Assembly (NCBI RefSeq): GCF_001458775.1
Contig: NZ_CZPZ01000033.1
Span: 120,328-184,327 of the forward strand
DNA length: 64,000 nt
Source: Candidatus Nitrospira nitrificans
Lineage (GTDB): Bacteria > Nitrospirota > Nitrospiria > Nitrospirales > Nitrospiraceae
Direction of reading: 5' to 3'
Shown in pieces: positions 42,692 to 51,423 of the stretch. Both the position numbers and the translations under genes were made by a program. The first letter of the stretch is position 1. Every line of letters starts with the position of its first letter. The notes under the pieces are model-generated. The model had not been told where the DNA came from, ran no database searches, and worked only from the letters and a program-made list of their open reading frames with translations.

Positions 42692-43057
42692 CGAGCTCTC
42701 ACGCTGAAACGGTCGGCATTATTACACGGATGAGACGCCGCCTCCACAAGTTGTCCGTGACGGTCTGCAGGCACTTCTGATTGAGTCTGGATGCCCAATA
42801 TAATCTAGCACTTATGATGAGAGCAGCATCTGTTCAGTGAATTACTAGCTGCTTTCGTCGAGGCTCAAACGAATTGGACAGGGTGGGATTTTTGACAGGT
42901 CACATCCTGGCTACCGTTCTATCAGCCGTGGAATATGCGTTAATTGATCTGAGCCACGAACTCATACCGGCCGTCGCGCAAGCTCGGCATACACTCAAAC
43001 GCCGATCGATACCTCAATGATCGCACACTGTTTCTCGTCATGCTGTGAGTCGTGGGG
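42692..43057. other. Gene-free stretch
   Basis: About 365 bp. A plus-strand stop-to-stop frame at roughly 42844-43020 reads some 58 codons without a good start. It ends HTLKRRSIPQ and could be a gene relic, but I could not match it to anything. Confidence 0.4.
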
Positions 43058-43804
43058 TCAGTGAGCCGGAATATTGGGGCCAATTTTCTCTAGGATGACT
43101 TGCCTGACCTGCTTGGCGAAGCGTTTGGAGACCTCCAGGTTTTTTAAGACATGGCCTGATTCTGAAACATTGTACGTTGCCGGTGGGACCTGCGTCGTGA
43201 TCGTGGCCTCAAAGACGACCGCCAGCACCTTACTCGGTTTTCCTGTCTTTCGATCGACTCCATAGGCTTCCTTCAGCGAAACCTTCGGCAACACTTCGAC
43301 ATCGGGGCTTGCCGGGACATGCGGCTTCAACAAGCCGGACCGACTGCGATTCTCCTCGATGAGCTTGATGATGGGATCTGCCTCGAATTCGCTTCGAATC
43401 TGCTCCGCCACCACCCCTTTTGATCGCTCGGCCTTTTCCATTTGCGTATCCAGCACGGGTTGGGCAAGACTGACATAAATAGGATCATTCGGCTGCCGTT
43501 TTAGCGCCCGGCTCAGCTGTTCAAGTCGGTCGGCTCGCTTCGCGCTGAGCGGTTCTCCAATCCCCTGCGCAGCAGCCTGCTGCTGCGCCCTTGGATCGTC
43601 GGCATCATGGATGATGGTATTGCCGTCCTGGTCCGTTTCATACACGAGCGTCTTGGCGCCCTGTTCGTCGACGCGATAGACCTTCTTTCCGCCGTTCACA
43701 GTGGCCGTATAATAACCGCCCGAACAGGCGACCATCATGAACACGACGACGGCCAAACAAACAGAACTGGTCATCCGCGAAAACCGGCGAGGTTTGACGG
43801 CCAT
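43058..43804 (-). CDS. Hypothetical lipoprotein
   Basis: 248 residues. The signal peptide has a lipobox (VVFMMVACSGG) with lipidation at Cys27. The mature part includes GKKVYRVDEQGAKTLVYETD, a charged helical middle and a C-terminal domain with VLAVVFEATITTQVPPATYN. No family recognised. Probably anchored in a membrane facing the periplasm. Divergent from the first NDH-2 gene, 284 bp apart. Confidence 0.72.
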   Translation of the reverse strand: MAVKPRRFSRMTSSVCLAVVVFMMVACSGGYYTATVNGGKKVYRVDEQGAKTLVYETDQDGNTIIHDADDPRAQQQAAAQGIGEPLSAKRADRLEQLSRALKRQPNDPIYVSLAQPVLDTQMEKAERSKGVVAEQIRSEFEADPIIKLIEENRSRSGLLKPHVPASPDVEVLPKVSLKEAYGVDRKTGKPSKVLAVVFEATITTQVPPATYNVSESGHVLKNLEVSKRFAKQVRQVILEKIGPNIPAH

Positions 43805-44088
43805 GAGCTATACTCCTTTCTCTCTCCGTGCAGGTGCTCCCAATCGATGAACGTCTTCCCGTAATGAGGTAAGTGTAGCAGCACTCCCACCGCCGCTCAG
43901 CGATAGGATGATCCTCACTAAACAGGCTCAAGAAAAAGCCGGACCTACCGATTCTTAGAGAGAGGGCACACATGCGACTTTGGAGGAAGTCTTTGACAGG
44001 TTGTGGTTCGCCACGTAGTTTACTCAATGGATGTTCCGACGTCTTGTAAAGTGAATTTTCGATTGAACCTTCCCTTTCATTCGATCCC

Positions 44089-45408
44089 ATGACTCAGAAA
44101 CGCGTTGTCATAATCGGAGGCGGGTTTGGAGGCATGACTGCGGCGCGCTTCCTGCGCGATGTCGAAGTCGTTCTGATCGACCGCACCAATCATCATGTGT
44201 TTCAACCGTTGCTCTATCAAGTCGCGACCGCGGCCTTGTCTCCGAGCGACATCGCCTGGCCCCTGCGCACGCTCTTCCGTTCACAACCCAATGTTCGTGT
44301 GGTAATGGATGACGTGAGCTCGATCGATCGGTGCGCGCGGGTAGTCCGGCTCCGGGACAGCGCCCCGATTTCTTTCGACACCTTGATTGTCGCTCCGGGA
44401 TCTCGGCATGCCTACTTCGGACACGATGAGTGGGAACCCTTGGCCCCGGGACTCAAAACCATGGCTGATGCCATCTATTTGCGCGAACGGATGTTGCTCG
44501 CATTCGAAGAGGCTGAACGACAGCGAGCTGAAACCGGCGTGCAGAATCGCCTCACCTTCGTAATTGTCGGCGGCGGCCCTACCGGAGTCGAGTTAGCTGG
44601 TTCGCTTCTCGAGATCGGGAAACGAGCGATGGGTCCGGATTATCCCCACTTGCGCCTGGAAGATCTCTCGATCATCCTCGTGGAGGCCGGCCCGCGCATT
44701 CTTCCAGGATTCGACCCCAAACTGTCGGCCAAAGCTCTTACGGCTCTTGAACGCATGGGCGTCATGGTCAAACTGAATAACCCCGTGAGCACTGTCCGTC
44801 CGGATGGAGTGATGGTCGGCAACGAATGGATCTCATCTGTCAATGTGATTTGGGCGGCAGGCAACAAGGCCTCGCCGCTTCTCAATACTCTGGCGGTTCC
44901 TCAAGATTCATATGGTCGGGTCAAGGTCGGAACGGATCTCTCGATCCCGGATGATCCCTGGATCTTCGTCATCGGCGATGCCGCCCATTGTCTCGGCCAC
45001 GACGGCAAACCCTTGCCAGGGATCGCGCCCGTCGCCATGCGAGAAGGCCAGTACGTCGCCCAGGTGGTCAATCACGAACTCCTGCCGGACCGACGTTCCC
45101 CATTTGTGTATAAAGATCGTGGCATGTTGGCGACAATCGGCCGCGCGCAAGCCGTCGCCCAATTTGGTCCGATCCGCGCCTCAGGGCCACTCGCCTGGGT
45201 GCTCTGGTGTATTGTCCATGTATTTTTTCTTATCGGTCTCAGGAACAGAATACGGGTGATGTCGGAATGGACCTGGTACTATCTCACCTTCAAGCCAGGC
45301 GCGAGATTACTGTGTGAACAACCGGCCAATCTTCGTAATACCTCACCCAACAGTCAGACGCATGAGAGCGCTACCGAGGACCGTACACGCTCACGTCGCG
45401 CAGCATAA
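44089..45408 (+). CDS. ndh: Type II NADH dehydrogenase (NDH-2), paralogue 1
   Basis: 439 residues. FAD-binding GGGFGGMTAARFLRD near the start, NAD-binding IVGGGPTGVELAGSLLE in the middle, and an FAD phosphate motif (FVIGDAAHC). The C-terminal FLIGLRNRIRVMSEWTWYYL is the amphipathic membrane-binding part of single-subunit NADH:quinone oxidoreductases. It passes electrons from NADH to quinone without proton pumping. A near copy follows 156 bp downstream. Confidence 0.9.
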   Translation: MTQKRVVIIGGGFGGMTAARFLRDVEVVLIDRTNHHVFQPLLYQVATAALSPSDIAWPLRTLFRSQPNVRVVMDDVSSIDRCARVVRLRDSAPISFDTLIVAPGSRHAYFGHDEWEPLAPGLKTMADAIYLRERMLLAFEEAERQRAETGVQNRLTFVIVGGGPTGVELAGSLLEIGKRAMGPDYPHLRLEDLSIILVEAGPRILPGFDPKLSAKALTALERMGVMVKLNNPVSTVRPDGVMVGNEWISSVNVIWAAGNKASPLLNTLAVPQDSYGRVKVGTDLSIPDDPWIFVIGDAAHCLGHDGKPLPGIAPVAMREGQYVAQVVNHELLPDRRSPFVYKDRGMLATIGRAQAVAQFGPIRASGPLAWVLWCIVHVFFLIGLRNRIRVMSEWTWYYLTFKPGARLLCEQPANLRNTSPNSQTHESATEDRTRSRRAA

Positions 45409-45564
45409 TACCCCGGATACCGTCCTTCCGCGCTCAATCGCAGCCTATCCGTTGCAGTGCTCCCCTCGACCACGCCATACTCATGAAAATAACGATCAGG
45501 TTGTCGCAAGACGCCCGAACTCCCCGGCACACCATCAGCGTCATGCGCAAACGGAGCATACAGA

Positions 45565-46845
45565 ATGGCGTATAAGCGGGTCGTCATTATCGGAGGCGGC
45601 TTCGGAGGGCTGACTGCCGCACGCTCCATCCATCACGCCGAAGTGACCCTCATCGACCGCACGAATCATCACCTCTTTCAACCGTTACTCTACCAAGTAG
45701 CCACCACCGCGTTGTCGCCCGGTGATATCGCCTGGCCTCTGCGCACGCTCTTTCGTTCGCAGCGCAACGTCCGCGTCATGATGGATGACGTGGTGTCGCT
45801 TGATCGCGCGGCTCGGATGGTCCACCTGCAAAATGGTTCGCCGATTGCCTTCGACATTCTGATTGTCGCGTCGGGCTCGCGCCACGCCTATTTCGGGCAC
45901 GACGAATGGGAGTCGTCCGCGCCTGGCCTTAAGACGATGACCGATGCCGTGCAGCTTCGAGAGAAGATGTTGCTCGCGTTTGAGGACGCGGAACGACGGA
46001 GAACCTCGACCGGCGTCCGGAGCCAACTGACGTTCGTCATCGTGGGAGGAGGTCCGACCGGGGTTGAATTAGCCGGTGCGCTGGCCGAGCTCGGCAGGAA
46101 AACCATGGGACCGGACTTTCCCAGTTTGCGCCTTGAAGACTTTTCAATCATTCTCGTGGAGGCCGGTTCACGGATTCTACCGGCATTCGATGCCCAACTT
46201 TCAGCAAAGGCCGCCGCCGCGCTTACTCGCATGGGCGTGATGATCAAACTCGGAAGCCCAGTGAGTGCCATCCATGCCGACGGTGTGAGGGTCGGACAGG
46301 AATGGATTCCCTCGACAAACGTCATTTGGGCGGCGGGCAATCAAGCGTCTCCCCTCCTGAACACCCTCTCGGCTCCACAAGACTCCTTTGGCAGGATCAA
46401 AGTCCGACCGGATCTGACGATTCCCGAGGATCCCTGGATCTTCGTCATCGGCGACGCAGCACATTGTGTAGGCCATAATGAGAAACCGTTGCCGGGAGTG
46501 GCACCGGTCGCAATTCAACAGGGGCGGTATGTTGCCGACCTCATCGATCAGGACGTCGCTCCCGACCAACGGCCACTATTTGCCTACGCAGACCGCGGCA
46601 TGTTGGCCACGATTGGCCGGGCGCAAGCCGTGGCGCAGTTCGGTTCGGTGCGCGCTTCAGGACTCGCTGCCTGGCTGCTCTGGTGCGTCGTCCATATTTT
46701 CTTTTTGATCAGCTTCCGGAGCCGATTCCGAGTCATGTCGGAATGGGTCTGGTACTACCTGACATTTAAGCCAGGAGCAAGGTTGATTTTTGTGCAGTCT
46801 GCTATCAGTCACAACAGACCGTCGACAGATCATGCGCATAAATGA
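45565..46845 (+). CDS. ndh: Type II NADH dehydrogenase (NDH-2), paralogue 2
   Basis: 426 residues, highly similar over the full length to the preceding protein (for example the shared NHHLFQPLLYQVATTALSPG and FGSVRASGLAAWLL regions). All FAD and NAD motifs are present (GGGFGGLTAAR, IVGGGPTGVELAGALAEL, FVIGDAAHCVG). It ends in the same amphipathic helix and a shorter tail. The tandem arrangement indicates a local duplication. Differences cluster near the C-terminus and in a few surface loops. Confidence 0.9.
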   Translation: MAYKRVVIIGGGFGGLTAARSIHHAEVTLIDRTNHHLFQPLLYQVATTALSPGDIAWPLRTLFRSQRNVRVMMDDVVSLDRAARMVHLQNGSPIAFDILIVASGSRHAYFGHDEWESSAPGLKTMTDAVQLREKMLLAFEDAERRRTSTGVRSQLTFVIVGGGPTGVELAGALAELGRKTMGPDFPSLRLEDFSIILVEAGSRILPAFDAQLSAKAAAALTRMGVMIKLGSPVSAIHADGVRVGQEWIPSTNVIWAAGNQASPLLNTLSAPQDSFGRIKVRPDLTIPEDPWIFVIGDAAHCVGHNEKPLPGVAPVAIQQGRYVADLIDQDVAPDQRPLFAYADRGMLATIGRAQAVAQFGSVRASGLAAWLLWCVVHIFFLISFRSRFRVMSEWVWYYLTFKPGARLIFVQSAISHNRPSTDHAHK

Positions 46846-46859
46846 ATCGTGTCCCATGG

Positions 46860-46945
46860 ATATCCCAGGCCATTCATATACAGCAATTCATATATGAACT
46901 ATTTCTCATAACTATTTGTAATAACTACTTTTAATACAATTTAAA
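46860..46945. promoter_or_regulatory. AT-rich patch, probable promoter region
   Basis: Runs such as TTCATATATGAACTATTTC and TTAATACAATTTAAAATG make this far richer in A+T than the surroundings. It lies about 140 bp before the start of the PilZ-like gene at 47082. TTCATATATGAA is a palindrome that could be a protein-binding site. Confidence 0.45.
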
Positions 46946-47081
46946 ATGTTCACGTGAAGGACGAGAATCATGCCGATGCCTCTTTAGTTCGGTCTTTCCA
47001 CCTACCAGAGTAATAGCCCTCGCTCCGCTCCCTGTAGTACCGTTCCTCATCGTTCAGACATTCCACACGAGGAGCGCGGAC

Positions 47082-47438
47082 ATGCCTACAGGACTTCTAT
47101 CAAAAGTCGGGATCGACTGTATGCTTTCAAAGGGAGGCGACGGCCTAAGAGGGGATGGGTGCGTGTATGAGCTCTCATCCTCGCATCCTGTGATCTTAAA
47201 CCCGAAGAAGCTGCGCCCTGGTGATTATGTCAAGCTCCGTCTGTGGTTCCCCGATGAAGACACCTTTAGCGCAATCGAATTAGCAGAGGTTCAGTGGGTC
47301 AAGAACGAGTGGATCCAGATAGAGCTTCTTCTTGTTTCATCCAAAGACCAATCACGGCTCAGACAATTCGTGGCCTCTGAAGGAAATCACCCGGCAGCAT
47401 CAGCCCGGACAGGCCAGCAGATCATGATTCGTGCGTGA
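47082..47438 (+). CDS. PilZ-like small protein
   Basis: 118 residues. CVYELSSSHPVIL, then KLRPGDYVKLRLWFPDEDTF and ELAEVQWVKNEWIQIELL resemble the PilZ fold, which often senses cyclic di-GMP. The usual RxxxR and D/NxSxxG motifs are not clear, so ligand binding is uncertain. A conserved-looking Cys14 and the RGDGC stretch are at the N-terminus. It stands at the start of three tiny orphan genes on the plus strand. Confidence 0.6.
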   Translation: MPTGLLSKVGIDCMLSKGGDGLRGDGCVYELSSSHPVILNPKKLRPGDYVKLRLWFPDEDTFSAIELAEVQWVKNEWIQIELLLVSSKDQSRLRQFVASEGNHPAASARTGQQIMIRA

Positions 47439-47616
47439 CAGCAACCGCTGTACTCAGCAACCTTAGGCTAGAAACACTCGGTCTTGTCCGAAACGGAAGT
47501 ATTTGAATGGAATACGACGTGGGTGCAGGTCCCTGTCTGTGGATGCCCACCCTCAAAGCAGCAAGCGATTGCTTCTCGCTCCAGAACAGTTCAGCTACTG
47601 AAACTGGGGAGGAATA

Positions 47617-47817
47617 ATGGAAGAGCAACTCAACCGACGGGAATTGATCCGACAGAACCTCCAGCGGGAAGCCTGCCCCTTTTGTGGTGGAAAGATATAC
47701 CGGCTCGTCCTTCGAACTTCGGGGACATCCGATAACTCAAGCCTATTCGTTCGTTGCCGCCAATGCGGCCATCCACGAAGCTTGGATGAGGACTTCACAC
47801 GCGTTTTGTGGATCTAA
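47617..47817 (+). CDS. Small zinc-ribbon protein
   Basis: 66 residues. Two Cys pairs (ACPFCGGKI and VRCRQCGHP) form a classical zinc ribbon; the remainder is a short N-terminal amphipathic helix (LNRRELIRQNLQRE). GAGGAAT precedes the start. Such proteins may bind nucleic acid or partner proteins. No family recognised. Followed by the 47862 gene after 44 bp. Confidence 0.65.
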   Translation: MEEQLNRRELIRQNLQREACPFCGGKIYRLVLRTSGTSDNSSLFVRCRQCGHPRSLDEDFTRVLWI

Positions 47818-47861
47818 CTTCTACCAGGCTGAGCCCGGCTCATGGAAATGGAGATCACAGC

Positions 47862-48170
47862 ATGCCGCGTCATCAACTGCAAACTGAGATAGAGCGCACA
47901 CTACAAAAAGAGAAGGCTCTTCATATGCTGATTCTCAGCGGCGTCGTCCGACCAAGCTACGCCAAACTTCGTTATGCGATCCCGCTCTTGAATAGTGAAG
48001 ATCCATCGAGCGCCCTCCAAGAAAAACCTGTACACGCGGTCAGAGCACCGGGCCTCCTACGCAAATTCTTTGAGTTGCTGAGCAGGACACCAAGAATGAG
48101 AGATCGCTCAGACACCCTCGAGCTCGGACTTCTTACACGTTTGTCCACAAGCACACGTTCTTCCCTATAG
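47862..48170 (+). CDS. Hypothetical small protein
   Basis: 102 residues from the ATG at 47862 (GGAG upstream). Helical N-terminus (LQTEIERTLQKEKALHMLIL), a middle LRYAIPLLNSEDPSSAL, and an Arg/Ser/Thr-rich C-terminus. No signal peptide, no family. It may be co-transcribed with the zinc-ribbon gene. Confidence 0.5.
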   Translation: MPRHQLQTEIERTLQKEKALHMLILSGVVRPSYAKLRYAIPLLNSEDPSSALQEKPVHAVRAPGLLRKFFELLSRTPRMRDRSDTLELGLLTRLSTSTRSSL

Positions 48171-48408
48171 AGCCCACGCTCAGAATGGTGTCGGCTGCGG
48201 CATGATCATGCACACGATGCATGAACCTGTCCACAATGCAGACACCAGGTTCATCGAAATCCGATTGTGAGACAGGATGCGTGTCAGCGAGGCCGCACTC
48301 CTCTCTTGTACCCTTCCTATCAGCTGAGGTAAGATGCCCCTTCGTCGGTGATTCCCGCCCTGGCGACGCTTTCCGCTGTGGATGCGGCGTAATCCATTAA
48401 TGTGACGT

Positions 48409-48501
48409 GGAGAGGTGGCCGAGTGGCCGAAGGCAGCGGTTTGCTAAACCGCCGTAGGGACAAAATCTCTACCGAGGGTTCAAATCCCTCCCTCTCCGCC
48501 A
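48409..48501 (+). tRNA. tRNA-Ser (anticodon GCT)
   Basis: The acceptor stem GGAGAGG pairs with CCTCTCC, the anticodon arm is CGGTTT-GCT-AAACCG, there is a long class II variable arm (GTAGGGACAAAATCTCTAC), and the T arm GAGGGTTCAAATCCCTC. CCA is encoded. The anticodon GCT reads AGC/AGT serine codons. Confidence 0.97.
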
Positions 48502-48657
48502 CCCTCTTGACCGCATAGTTGCGTGGCCGGCATAGAGCCTGGCCTGACCGGCCATCCCCTATTCATGTGGGATTTCTGTTGTGAGGTTTGGAAAGTCTAT
48601 CGTATCCTTACAGGTCACATCAGCCCATCGCCCATCATAAGAAAGGACCTCCACTCC

Positions 48658-49335
48658 ATGCGAATCCGTACATTATGTGTTGCCATAGGGCTCCTCTTTC
48701 TTACGACACCGTTATTGGCCGCCTCGCAAGATCCGACGAATGATGACCAGAAAACGTTGTATGCGCTCGGGCTGGCCATTAGTCAATCACTGGGGACCTT
48801 TTCCCTCAGCGAAGCCGAACTCGATATGGTCAAAAATGGCCTCACCGACGGCGTACTCAAACGCTCCCCAAAAGCTGATCTCCAAACATTCGGGCCGAAA
48901 ATCCAGCAACTTCAACAGGCTCGATTGGCGCTGGTTGCTGACGGCGAGAAGAAAGCAGGAGCCGCGTTTCTAACCAAAGCGGCCTCGGAGAAGGGCTCGA
49001 CCAAAACTGAATCCGGCATCGTGATCACCACCATCAAGCCGGGAACCGGAGCTACGCCAAAGGCAACGGATACGGTTAAGGTCCACTACCACGGTACCTT
49101 AACCGATGGGACGGTGTTTGACAGTTCCGTCAAACGAGGAGAGCCTGCAACCTTTCCTCTCGACAAAGTCATCAAATGTTGGACAGAAGGGGTTCAACAG
49201 ATCAAGGCCGGGGGAAAAAGTCGGCTTATCTGCCCGTCGAATCTGGCGTATGGCGACGCAGGATCACCGCCGGTTATCAAGCCCGGATCCACGTTGGTGT
49301 TCGAGGTCGAGTTACTCGAAATCGTCAACAAGTAG
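48658..49335 (+). CDS. FKBP-type peptidyl-prolyl isomerase (periplasmic, Mip/FkpA-like)
   Basis: 225 residues from the ATG at 48658 (AAAGGA upstream). Signal peptide (ending LLAASQ), an N-terminal helical dimerisation domain (KTLYALGLAISQSLGTFSLS), then a C-terminal FKBP domain with VHYHGTLTDGTVFDSSVKRG, CWTEGVQQIKAGGKSRLICP and LAYGDAGSPPVIKPGSTLVF. It assists folding of envelope proteins. A longer frame to 48523 runs back towards the tRNA and is rejected. It ends at a strong hairpin (49344-49373). Confidence 0.93.
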   Translation: MRIRTLCVAIGLLFLTTPLLAASQDPTNDDQKTLYALGLAISQSLGTFSLSEAELDMVKNGLTDGVLKRSPKADLQTFGPKIQQLQQARLALVADGEKKAGAAFLTKAASEKGSTKTESGIVITTIKPGTGATPKATDTVKVHYHGTLTDGTVFDSSVKRGEPATFPLDKVIKCWTEGVQQIKAGGKSRLICPSNLAYGDAGSPPVIKPGSTLVFEVELLEIVNK

Positions 49336-49343
49336 GCGTCTGA

Positions 49344-49373
49344 GTGACCGCCCCTTCAAGAAGGGGCGGTCAC
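49344..49373 (+). terminator. Perfect 14-bp hairpin after the FKBP gene
   Basis: GTGACCGCCCCTTC / GAAGGGGCGGTCAC with a two-base spacer, eight bases after the stop codon. The downstream T-tract is short (GATTTGATTG). It also includes the GTG that would give the MFS gene its longest frame, which argues for a later start. Confidence 0.75.
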
Positions 49374-49445
49374 GATTTGATTGAGACGGGAACCTCGCCG
49401 CAATCTGAACACCGCTCACGCTATGTGTCTCTGGTCGAAACTACC

Positions 49446-50750
49446 GTGAGCGAGACGATTTTCTCCCATCCCATAGAATCTTCGCCTCCTTCTCCTCTAC
49501 GCTGGCTCATCCTTGGGCTACTCTTTTCCATCAGCGTCGTCACCTACATCGATCGTATCAACATTTCAGTCACGGCACGCCACATGATGCCGGCGCTGGG
49601 ATTGACCGAGCAAGAGATGGGATTTGTCTTCTCCGCGTTCGTCGTCGGTTACGCCTTGTTCCAGATTCCCGGTGGGTGGCTGAGTGATCGCTGGGGCATT
49701 CGCATCGTCCTCATGATCGCACTGATCTGGTGGTCCTGCTTTACCGCCTGGACCGCCATCGCCGCGACATCGTTCCTAGCCGGACCGCTCGGCATCGTCG
49801 GTGCCCTGGCCCTGGTCAGATTTCTTCTCGGTGTCGGCGAAGCAGCGGCCTTACCGACCTTTAATCGCGCCGTCACCGACTGGCTTCCCGCTCATGAGCG
49901 CGGCCTTGGCATCGGGATTGCCATCGGCGGGATTGGCATCGGCGCAGCGATCACTCCGCCGGTAACGGCTTGGATCATGGTCAACTACGGCTGGCAATCT
50001 GCCTTTTATCTTTCAAGTGGCATTGGGCTCGGCCTTGCCGTTATCTGGTGGTGGCTAGCCGCCGATCGTCCATCGCGTCACCGATGGCACATTCATGACA
50101 AAGCCATACCGCCCGCAGCTCAACCTGTTCCGCCACGCCCTTCGATTCCTTGGGCTACCCTTCGAAACACGCCGAGCGTGTGGTGGCTGATGTTGAGTTA
50201 CGGATGTTTGGGCTATGTCGCCTATGTCTACATGTCTTGGTTCTATCTCTATCTCGTCAATGAGCGTGGGTTCAGTGTGCTACGCGGTGGGGTGTTTGCT
50301 GCCGCCCCCTTCCTTGCAATCCTTGTCTCATCCCCTGTGGGCGGATGGGTCACGGATCGATTGGCCATGAAGTATGGCGTCACCAGGGGGCGACAGCTCG
50401 TGGGGATGACGGGGATGGGACTAGCCGCCGGCTCCATCGCCCTGGGTGCGGTTGCGGAATCCCCCTACCTTGCTCTGGCCAGCCTGTCACTAGGCGCCGG
50501 ATGGCTGTACTTCACCGTCGGGGCCTATTGGTCCTCGACAAGCCATCTATCACCGACCCATGCCGGAAGCCTCTCAGGTCTCATGAATATGGGCGCCAAC
50601 CTTGGCGGAGCCATTTCTCCGACACTCACACCCTGGCTCGCTCAACAGTGGGGTTGGGGTGCTTCGCTCGGCCTTGCCGCCTGCATTTCCCTGCTCGGGG
50701 GAATCATGTGGTTGCGCATCAGGCCTGGAGATGGACTCAAGCACCGTTGA
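49446..50750 (+). CDS. MFS transporter of the anion:cation symporter (ACS) type
   Basis: About 434 residues with twelve predicted helices. RWLILGLLFSISVVTYIDRI opens helix 1, followed by GYALFQIPGGWLSDRWGIR, the family's motif A, and FLLGVGEAAALPTFNRAVTD in helix 4. The ACS family carries organic acids such as hexuronates, tartrate or phthalate. Starts at 49446 (GTG), 49425 or 49344 are possible; the last would lie inside the terminator hairpin. Confidence 0.86.
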   Translation: MSETIFSHPIESSPPSPLRWLILGLLFSISVVTYIDRINISVTARHMMPALGLTEQEMGFVFSAFVVGYALFQIPGGWLSDRWGIRIVLMIALIWWSCFTAWTAIAATSFLAGPLGIVGALALVRFLLGVGEAAALPTFNRAVTDWLPAHERGLGIGIAIGGIGIGAAITPPVTAWIMVNYGWQSAFYLSSGIGLGLAVIWWWLAADRPSRHRWHIHDKAIPPAAQPVPPRPSIPWATLRNTPSVWWLMLSYGCLGYVAYVYMSWFYLYLVNERGFSVLRGGVFAAAPFLAILVSSPVGGWVTDRLAMKYGVTRGRQLVGMTGMGLAAGSIALGAVAESPYLALASLSLGAGWLYFTVGAYWSSTSHLSPTHAGSLSGLMNMGANLGGAISPTLTPWLAQQWGWGASLGLAACISLLGGIMWLRIRPGDGLKHR

Positions 50751-50880
50751 AGAGTGAATGGGGAACATGCAGTTTCGTTGTTTCAGGGTTTCACAACCGG
50801 TCAGCCGACAATCGCCACGCCATGCGATGGGCTGATGAGAGCCTTGCCTCTCGGAAGAGCGCCTTGCTACATTCACGACC

Positions 50881-51402
50881 ATGACACTCGAGTTCAGAAA
50901 GAAAGATCCCCGCGTCACGATCGCCACGAGATTCGGCGAGATCAAGATTCGCTTTTACCCGGACGCGGCGCCGCGCCATGTGGAGAACCTTATCAATCTC
51001 ATCAAGATGGGGTTCTATGACGGCACCACGTTCCATCGTGTGGTGCCTGGGTTCATCATCCAGGGCGGCGATCCACTGAGTAAATCTCCCGACCGCACCC
51101 TCCACGGGACAGGCGGACCAGGATACTTTCTCTCCCCCGAGCCGAACGATTACCCGCACAAGCGCGGGGCGCTTTCCATGGCGAAAATGCCCCGAGAGAG
51201 CAATAGCACACGCGACTTCAACGACAACGGTTCACAATTCTTTATCTGCGTCGGAGATAACAGCGGGTTAGATCGGCGCTACACGGTGTTTGGAGAAGTC
51301 TTTCGTGGGATCGAGGTTGTCGACAAGATTGTCGGCGCGTCTCGCGACGAGCGAGACAACCCACTGGATCCGATCCGGGTCACGATGACCGTGAAAGAAT
51401 AG
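50881..51402 (+). CDS. Cyclophilin-type peptidyl-prolyl isomerase
   Basis: 173 residues without a signal peptide, so cytoplasmic. FHRVVPGFIIQGGDPLSKS, RGALSMAKM and NGSQFFICVGDNSGLDRRYT are the cyclophilin motifs, with the catalytic Arg in FHRV. It catalyses proline isomerisation during protein folding. It is preceded by the MFS gene and followed by the Sua5-type gene on the same strand, with small gaps. Confidence 0.93.
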   Translation: MTLEFRKKDPRVTIATRFGEIKIRFYPDAAPRHVENLINLIKMGFYDGTTFHRVVPGFIIQGGDPLSKSPDRTLHGTGGPGYFLSPEPNDYPHKRGALSMAKMPRESNSTRDFNDNGSQFFICVGDNSGLDRRYTVFGEVFRGIEVVDKIVGASRDERDNPLDPIRVTMTVKE

Positions 51403-51423
51403 GTAATCAAGCGGCAGCGCGGC

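Noticed and set aside
42844..43020. Stop-to-stop plus-strand frame ending HTLKRRSIPQ
   Set aside because: No good start or ribosome-binding site, and no match I recognise; kept only as a possible relic.
47484..47735. An 83-residue ORF before the zinc-ribbon gene
   Set aside because: Overlaps the zinc-ribbon gene in another frame, weak start, no domain.
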